NCBI RefSeq assembly: GCF_011250645.1
Contig: NZ_JAANNO010000011.1
Coordinates: 49,042 to 113,041, forward strand
Origin: Motilibacter aurantiacus
GTDB taxonomy: Bacteria > Actinomycetota > Actinomycetes > Motilibacterales > Motilibacteraceae
Reading direction: 5' to 3'
DNA length: 64,000 nucleotides
The notes beneath the pieces were generated by a model. It saw only the letters and a list, made by a program, of their open reading frames with translations. It had not been told where the DNA came from and searched no databases. Shown in pieces: positions 59,378-64,000 of the stretch. Every line of letters starts with the position of its first letter. Position 1 is the stretch's first letter. Made by a program: the position numbers and the translations under genes.

Positions 59378-60711
59378 CGCAGCCATCCCTGAGCGGGCAG
59401 GCAATTCACCGCGGCCTCCCGCAGAGCGCCCACACGGGACGCCGCTTCGTCCCGGGGCAGCGCGCGCAGGTGCGCCCACACCTCGGCGGCCTCGACGCTC
59501 GCGTCCTCGACGACGTAGCCGGGATCGGGCCGCCCGAGCGGCTCCCGGTCCGGTGCCAGCGGCTCGGTGCCCATCAGCCAGTGGGCGGCGGCCAGCTGGT
59601 CAGCCGATGCCGGGGGGTTCTGACAGGCCGGCGGGCTGCTGAAGGCTCCGCTCACCACGTCGACGAGCACGTTCGGCTTGTTCGCCAGCTGTCCTGTGCG
59701 GCCAGCGGCGACGCGCAGCAGGACGGTGTCGGTGCGGAACTCGGGGTAGGTGTCCGGGTAGGCGAAGGTGTCCTCGTGCACGCGGGTCGGGGCGCCGGGC
59801 ATTCTCTGCAGGACGGCGAGGGCCTCGCGGGCCGGTCCGGTCACTTCGGGCAACAGCGTCTGGTGGGCCCGGCTGACGCAGACCTGCGGTTCCCCTTCCG
59901 CGCACACCAGCTCGCGGGCCACCGGGTCGACCGCGTCGGTGACGAGACGGTTCTCGTGCGGTATGACGGTCGCGGCGAGCGCGACGCCGACGGCCGCGGG
60001 CAGCACCGCCGCGCTCCGGTTGCGCCAGGTGTCGGAGGCGAGCAGCAGCACGGCTGCGACCGCCAGCCCGGCGAGCCAGAGGCTCTGGGCGGCGCTGACC
60101 TCGCCGGGGACCGTGGCGTAGTCGCCCGGCATGTTCATCTCGGCCGCCGGTGAGAGGATCAGGCCCAGCCAGCCGAACGGCCTGGTGGCCAACGGCAGCA
60201 TCAGCAGCAGGCCCAAGCCGGCGACGCCGAGGACAGGAGCGGTCACCGGCGAGGGCAGCAGCCGTCCGACGGCCAGGCCCAGCCATGCCGCGGCGACCAG
60301 CGCCAGCGCGCCTACGCCTGTGACGACGAAGACCTCAGCAGGCAGGTACCCCGCGGTGTCGAAGATCCACGCGGCACCCGCAACGCCCATCAGCAGGTAT
60401 CCGGCGACCGCTGCGATGGCCATCGCGCCGAGCGTCGGCGCCACCCGCTGCGACACGGGCCGGGGCGTGGTGGCGAACAGCTCGCCCACGTTCGAGCGGT
60501 GCTCCCGGCGGGCCTGCCAGGCGCCCGCGGCCAGCATGAGCGGCCAGAGCAGGGCGAGGTACCAGCGCTGAGTCATCGCCAGCTGGATCCAGCCGGTGGA
60601 GAAGCTGATCCCCTCGGCGAAGTACATCGCGAGCGAGCCGAGGGCGGCCAGGCTGGCGGCGGCGCCGATCGCCGCGGAGCGGCGCAGCTCGATGCGCAGG
60701 ACGCGGCTCAT
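59374..60711 (-). CDS. ABC transporter permease-like membrane protein
   Basis: This is a 445-aa protein with six to seven TM helices in the first 270 residues (AAIGAAASLAALGSLAMYFA, WYLALLWPLMLAAGAWQARR, VAGYLLMGVAGAAWIFDTAG, FVVTGVGALALVAAAWLGLA). A large soluble C-terminal region (about 280-445) has cysteines (LVCAEGEPQVCVSRAHQ, PPACQNPP) suggesting an extracellular disulphide-stabilised domain. It overlaps the ATPase gene upstream and the small membrane gene downstream by 4 bp each. This is typical of sigma-factor-linked transporters of unknown substrate. Confidence 0.8.
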   Translation of the reverse strand: MSRVLRIELRRSAAIGAAASLAALGSLAMYFAEGISFSTGWIQLAMTQRWYLALLWPLMLAAGAWQARREHRSNVGELFATTPRPVSQRVAPTLGAMAIAAVAGYLLMGVAGAAWIFDTAGYLPAEVFVVTGVGALALVAAAWLGLAVGRLLPSPVTAPVLGVAGLGLLLMLPLATRPFGWLGLILSPAAEMNMPGDYATVPGEVSAAQSLWLAGLAVAAVLLLASDTWRNRSAAVLPAAVGVALAATVIPHENRLVTDAVDPVARELVCAEGEPQVCVSRAHQTLLPEVTGPAREALAVLQRMPGAPTRVHEDTFAYPDTYPEFRTDTVLLRVAAGRTGQLANKPNVLVDVVSGAFSSPPACQNPPASADQLAAAHWLMGTEPLAPDREPLGRPDPGYVVEDASVEAAEVWAHLRALPRDEAASRVGALREAAVNCLPAQGWLR

Positions 60712-61505
60712 CGGGCTGCCGCCCGGTGTCGCCGCAGCAGGGCCGAGTAGCCGCGCTCGGCCGGGCTGTCGCCGGCGTCGCTGTCGGCGCCCTGCAGGGT
60801 CAGGTCGGTGGGGGAGCCGTGGAAGACCAGGTGGCCTTCGTCGACCAGGACGACATCACTGCACGCGGCAACCACGTCCTCCACCAGGTGGGTGGAGACC
60901 AGCACGCAGCTGTCCGTGCCGATGTCGCGCAACAGCTGCCGGAAGTCGAGGCGCTGCTCCGGGTCCAGGCCGACGGTGGGCTCGTCGAGCAGCAGCACCG
61001 CCGGGTCGTTGACGATGGCCTGCGCGATGCCGGCCCGGCGCAGCATGCCGCCGGACAGCGTCTTCATCCGCGCGTCCGCCTTGCCGGCCAGGCCGACCCG
61101 CTCGATCGCCCGCTGCGTGGCGCCGGGTACGGCGTGCTTCGGCATCTCCTTGAGCCAGGCCATGTACTCGACGAACTCGCGCACCGTGAAGCGCGGGTAG
61201 AACCCGAACTGCTGCGGCAGGTAGCCCAGCGTGCGGCGTACGCGTCGCAGGTCGGCGCGGCCGTCGACCTGCTGACCCAGCAGCTCGAGCCGGCCGCCGG
61301 CGGGCTTCAGCACGGTGGCGAGGGCGCGCATGAGGGTGGTCTTGCCGGCGCCGTTGGGCCCGAGCAGACCGTGCACGCCGTTGCCCAGCGCCAGGTCGAG
61401 CCCGTCCACGGCCATGTGCCGTCCGGCTCGCACCCGCAGTCCCTCGGCGTGGACCGGCCAGGGGTGAAGGGTGGGGGCCGTCTCGGCGGCGCTCACCGCT
61501 CGCAT
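60708..61505 (-). CDS. ABC transporter ATP-binding protein
   Basis: This is a 265-aa ATPase with Walker A GLLGPNGAGKTTLMRALATV, Q-loop GYLPQQFGFYPRFTVREFVE, signature LSGGMLRRAGIAQAIVNDPA, Walker B VLLLDEPTVGLDP and switch His VLVSTHLVEDVVAACSDVVL, all intact. ATG 61505 follows GGAGAAACGG. It is third in the sigma/anti-sigma/ABC operon and overlaps the permease-like gene. It probably energises export or a signalling function tied to the sigma factor. Confidence 0.93.
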   Translation of the reverse strand: MRAVSAAETAPTLHPWPVHAEGLRVRAGRHMAVDGLDLALGNGVHGLLGPNGAGKTTLMRALATVLKPAGGRLELLGQQVDGRADLRRVRRTLGYLPQQFGFYPRFTVREFVEYMAWLKEMPKHAVPGATQRAIERVGLAGKADARMKTLSGGMLRRAGIAQAIVNDPAVLLLDEPTVGLDPEQRLDFRQLLRDIGTDSCVLVSTHLVEDVVAACSDVVLVDEGHLVFHGSPTDLTLQGADSDAGDSPAERGYSALLRRHRAAAR

Positions 61506-61529
61506 CCGTTTCTCCTTGATCGAGGCTGC

Positions 61530-62318
61530 TCAGCTGGCGCTGGTCAGCCGGTGGAAGTTGTTGGCTCGGGTGGCGGCCAGGCCCGCCAGGGCGACAGTGG
61601 TTGCGGCCCACACGGGCGCGGCGCCCGGCTGCAGGACGGCGGGCAAATCGGCCGTCACGACGGTCGGTGCGACGACGACCAGCGTCCAGGCGGCACCGAG
61701 CCCGGCCGCGGCGCGGCGGACCCCGACGAAGGCGCCCAGCGCGATGGTGGCGGCGGTGAAGGCCAGGCACGGCAGCAGGGCCGCCGCCAGGGACACCCCG
61801 GTGTGGGCGCCGGCCAGGGCGAGCGCCGGCACGAGCACGGCGAGCACTGTGGCCGTACGCCGCAGCAGCATCGTCAGGCCGACCGCCGGCGTGCCGGCGA
61901 TCAGCTCCCACGCCGGGTCGAACCGCCGGCTCCACGCCCCGGCCACCGCGGGCAGGGGAGCCACCGGGGCGAGGAGCAGCACCGGCGCCGGGAAGTCCGG
62001 CAGCATCGACTGGATCAGGACCGCGCAGCCCAGGACGGCCAGTGTCATCGTCAGCCACGGCAGCAGCGCCCAGACGAACCAGCGCTGCCGGGCCGCCGAC
62101 CAGCGCCGGCGGGGAGCCGGGGCCGGGCCGCTGGAGATCGCGGCGTCGAGGTTGGCGGCGACCCGGACGAGCAGGGCGTCGCTGCCCGTCGCCAGCCGGG
62201 CGCGGCACTCCGCGCAGGCTTCCAGGTGCACCTCGACCGACCAGGCCGTGACCTCGTCGAGGTCGGCGTCGCGGTCGACGTAGCGGGCGAGCACCGCGGG
62301 ACTGGGGTGAGTGGTCAC
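61530..62318 (-). CDS. Zinc-finger (zf-HC2) anti-sigma factor, membrane-bound
   Basis: This is a 262-aa protein. The N-terminal cytoplasmic zf-HC2 domain carries the H-x3-C-x2-C motif in VEVHLEACAECRARLATG. A basic linker and about six TM segments follow (FVWALLPWLTMTLAVLGCAV, VLLLAPVAPLPAVAGAW, TVLAVLVPALALAGAHTGVS, AAALLPCLAFTAATIALGAF). Such proteins sequester their ECF sigma factor at the membrane. GTG 62318 overlaps the sigma stop by 4 bp, so the two are made together. The many TM segments resemble sensor-type anti-sigma factors coupled to ABC transporters. Confidence 0.88.
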   Translation of the reverse strand: MTTHPSPAVLARYVDRDADLDEVTAWSVEVHLEACAECRARLATGSDALLVRVAANLDAAISSGPAPAPRRRWSAARQRWFVWALLPWLTMTLAVLGCAVLIQSMLPDFPAPVLLLAPVAPLPAVAGAWSRRFDPAWELIAGTPAVGLTMLLRRTATVLAVLVPALALAGAHTGVSLAAALLPCLAFTAATIALGAFVGVRRAAAGLGAAWTLVVVAPTVVTADLPAVLQPGAAPVWAATTVALAGLAATRANNFHRLTSAS

Positions 62319-62857
62319 GACAGCGCCTTCCGAAGTGCGATCCGGGCCCGCCGGGCCCGGGACTTGACCGTGTTCTCCGGCACGGCCAGCAGCACCGACG
62401 TCTCTCGCACGGAGAACCCGTCGAGCACCATCGCGCGCAGGACCTGGCGGGCTTCGGCCGGCAGCTCGCGCAGCGCCTGCTCCATCTCGTGACCGACCAA
62501 CCCGGCCAGCACCTCGTCCTCGGCAGCCGGCGCGATCGTCTCGCCCAGCGGCAGGGAGGGCACCTGCCCCGCGCGGGCGCGGCGGCGGAACTCGTCGACG
62601 AGGCGGTGCGCTGCGATGGTCCAGAGCCAGCCGGCGGCGCTCCCCGAGGTGGCCGAGCCGGCGAAGCTCCCGGCCGCCCGCCACACCGCCAAGTAGGTCT
62701 CCTGCATCACGTCGGCGACCAGCTCGTCGTCGGCGCACCGCCGGCGCAGCCGGGCGAGCAGCCACGGCGAGGTGCGCTGGTACAGCTCGTCGAACGCGCG
62801 CCGGTCGCCCTCAGCGATACGGCGGACGAGGTGCTCCTCGTCGGGGCCTTGTCTCAC
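62315..62857 (-). CDS. ECF RNA polymerase sigma factor
   Basis: This is a 180-aa ECF sigma factor. Region 2 is DRRAFDELYQRTSPWLLARL with DDELVADVMQETYLAVWRAA and GWLWTIAAHRLVDEFRRRAR. Region 4 is ALRELPAEARQVLRAMVLDG with the HTH VRETSVLLAVPENTVKSRAR. It lacks extra C-terminal domains and depends on the overlapping anti-sigma gene for control. GTG start. The operon continues into an ABC transporter. A GTGACC/GGTCAC dyad lies 46 bp upstream. Confidence 0.92.
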   Translation of the reverse strand: MRQGPDEEHLVRRIAEGDRRAFDELYQRTSPWLLARLRRRCADDELVADVMQETYLAVWRAAGSFAGSATSGSAAGWLWTIAAHRLVDEFRRRARAGQVPSLPLGETIAPAAEDEVLAGLVGHEMEQALRELPAEARQVLRAMVLDGFSVRETSVLLAVPENTVKSRARRARIALRKALS

Positions 62858-63209
62858 GATCAGCTAGACGACGGCAGCGGAGCCGGCCGGTGCACTTCGA
62901 GCTGTGACCTGGGTCACGTGATGACGCACGATGTCGGATCGCGGGACCACCCCCCGGGGACGGAGCCGATGGTCGTCGAGGCATGGACGGCCGAGCCGTC
63001 GGCTGCCTCGAGGGGCTCCGAGGAGACCCCGAGACGGCCCGAGCAGACCCCGAGGGAACCCCGAGCGCGCGCTGCCAATGTCTGCAGTGCCCGGGAACGC
63101 GAAACACGGGCAGGGCGCAACCGGGACGGCCACCGGCCGAACCCGAGTGCCGCACTGGATGCCCGCAGCCGCAGGCATCCGTCCATACCCCCACCTCTGG
63201 GAGACCGTC
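62858..63209. other. Divergent 352-bp regulatory spacer
   Basis: The spacer lies between the ECF operon (minus) and the secreted repeat protein (plus). It contains the dyad GTGACC-TG-GGTCAC (62904-62917). It also has a set of short direct repeats of the type ACCCCGAG (at about 63024, 63047 and 63058), the last pair on a GACCCCGAGGGAACCCCGAG run. These could be operator sites. No gene is recognised. Confidence 0.5.
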
Positions 63210-64000
63210 ATGCGCTTCACCCGTACCGTCGCCGCTGTCGCTCTGGCGGGCGCCATCTCCGCGGTCGGCGCCCCCGCCGCTCTCGCCGCCCCCGCCGCGC
63301 TCGCGGCGCAGGCCGCCACCCCGGTGGCCGACACCCTGACCAGCTTGAACGGCTACGTCGCCACCGGCCAGGTCAGCAAGAGCACTGGCCGCGACCTGCA
63401 GGCCGCGCTCAGCAAAGCGGCCGCCGCGCAGGGCGCCGGCGACACGGCCGGCATGGCCGCCGCTCTGCGGGACGCCCGGGAGACGCTGTTCGCCGCGGAC
63501 CTGTCCCAGGTGAGCATCGGCGCGGACAACGCCCTGACCGCGCAGCTCGACGGCTGGCTCGGTGCCCCGACGGGGCTCGACCGTGCTTTCGAGGTCAACC
63601 GCTCCATGCTCGAGAACGGCGACATCACCGCCAGCACCGCCCGCCGCGTGGTGACCGGCCTGACGGCCGCGCAGGCCGACCCGGCCCAGCTGCCCGTGCT
63701 CGCCGCGTACGTCGCGGCACTGCCGGACGCCAAGGCCGACACCGCCGCCAAGGTCGCGCTGCACACCGTGCTCACCACCCTGCAGCTCGGCTCCCCGCAG
63801 TCCACGTCGGGCGTGACCGTGCGGGTGTCCAACAACACCGGCCAGGTGCTCACCCGGGTCTCGGAGGACAAGACCGGTTCCTGGACTGCGGAGTTCCCGG
63901 CGGTGCTGAACGTCGGCGACGTGGCCGCCGCCGGCGTCAGCAGCTCGAACGTCAACGGGGCGAACGCCCAGGCCACCTACGCCGCTCCGGACGGCACCGT
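63210..64000 (+). CDS. Secreted protein with FIMAH-like helical repeats (partial)
   Basis: ATG 63210 follows TGGGAG. A signal sequence is clear (VAAVALAGAISAVGAPAALA, APAALAAQA). Helical repeats follow: LNGYVATGQVSKSTGRDLQA with AAAQGAGDTAGMAAALRDAR, and LENGDITASTARRVVTGLTA. Each has the G-x-I/V-x-x-S-T-(A/G)-R pattern, also present twice in the GH92 mannosidase (VATGAVAASTARDLQ, IATSTGRDLQ). A beta-rich region begins near residue 200 (VTVRVSNNTGQVLTRVSEDK). The gene runs off the window after 263 codons. Probable extracellular binding or matrix protein, divergent from the ECF sigma operon. Confidence 0.85.
   Translation, partial: MRFTRTVAAVALAGAISAVGAPAALAAPAALAAQAATPVADTLTSLNGYVATGQVSKSTGRDLQAALSKAAAAQGAGDTAGMAAALRDARETLFAADLSQVSIGADNALTAQLDGWLGAPTGLDRAFEVNRSMLENGDITASTARRVVTGLTAAQADPAQLPVLAAYVAALPDAKADTAAKVALHTVLTTLQLGSPQSTSGVTVRVSNNTGQVLTRVSEDKTGSWTAEFPAVLNVGDVAAAGVSSSNVNGANAQATYAAPDGT

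Overview
The window is chromosomal DNA from a high-GC actinobacterium. The evidence is very high GC, frequent GTG and TTG starts, tight ATGA/GTGA gene overlaps, and leaderless promoters with a TAGCGT-type -10 box. It also carries an actinobacterial c-di-AMP riboswitch, a CIRCE element, IdeR-like iron boxes and lineage-typical families (13E12 HNH proteins, MpaB/DUF2236, FIMAH-like repeats, mycothiol-type enzymes). I cannot name the genus. A cytoplasmic-looking LytM peptidase (41058-41768) resembles those found in flagellar clusters and may hint at a motile lineage. I saw no tRNA, rRNA, CRISPR array or insertion sequence.

Layout. 0-2.5 kb: serC, citrate synthase and pdxH, linking serine, TCA and PLP metabolism. 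2.5-4.6 kb: a structured non-coding gap with a three-way-junction fold ahead of a 13E12-type HNH endonuclease. 4.6-7.6 kb: a STAS-like protein, a SigG-like sigma factor and a DrrAB-type ABC exporter. 8-10.5 kb: a STAS protein with acidic residues at the usual phosphoserine position, a 57-aa protein, trehalose-6-phosphate synthase and a small Cys/His protein. 10.5-13.2 kb: an overlapping operon in which a DUF4253 domain is fused by an apparent one-base frameshift to a ParA-type ATPase, followed by a small RHH-like protein and UdgX. 13.3-20 kb: a Gly-rich membrane protein and a 1,694-aa secreted GH92 mannosidase.

20-31 kb: photolyase, a DtxR/IdeR-type regulator, a c-di-AMP riboswitch driving an NlpC/P60 hydrolase, a phosphatase, MscL, a SAF-domain protein, an FmdB zinc-ribbon protein preceded by CIRCE, an OhrR-like regulator and a double TerD-like protein. 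31-37 kb: MpaB-like oxygenase, hydrolase, two adjacent heavily frameshifted pseudogenes (mycothiol-dependent isomerase family and arginase family), an Old Yellow Enzyme and a TraR/DksA zinc finger. 37-48 kb: a one-piece SecD-SecF fusion, MarR and YceI genes with tandem palindromic operators, LytM, a second YceI, RNase Z, a TolB-like protein, a CDF transporter, a STAS antagonist and an EEP hydrolase. 48-49.1 kb: two candidate iron boxes around a degenerate ABC ATPase and a DUF1540 protein. 49.1-55.2 kb: a complete Mrp Na+/H+ antiporter operon. 55.3-58.8 kb: a MetF-like reductase, a small CxxC protein, a PQ-loop protein, DUF6891 and an unusual long inverted repeat. 58.8-62.9 kb: an ECF sigma/zinc anti-sigma/ABC transporter operon. 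63.2 kb to the end: a secreted protein with the same FIMAH-like repeats as the GH92 enzyme.

A common theme is envelope and ion stress. The window holds c-di-AMP-controlled wall hydrolysis, MscL, Mrp, trehalose synthesis, iron regulation, several sigma/anti-sigma components and protein export. All functions are inferred from sequence recognition only.
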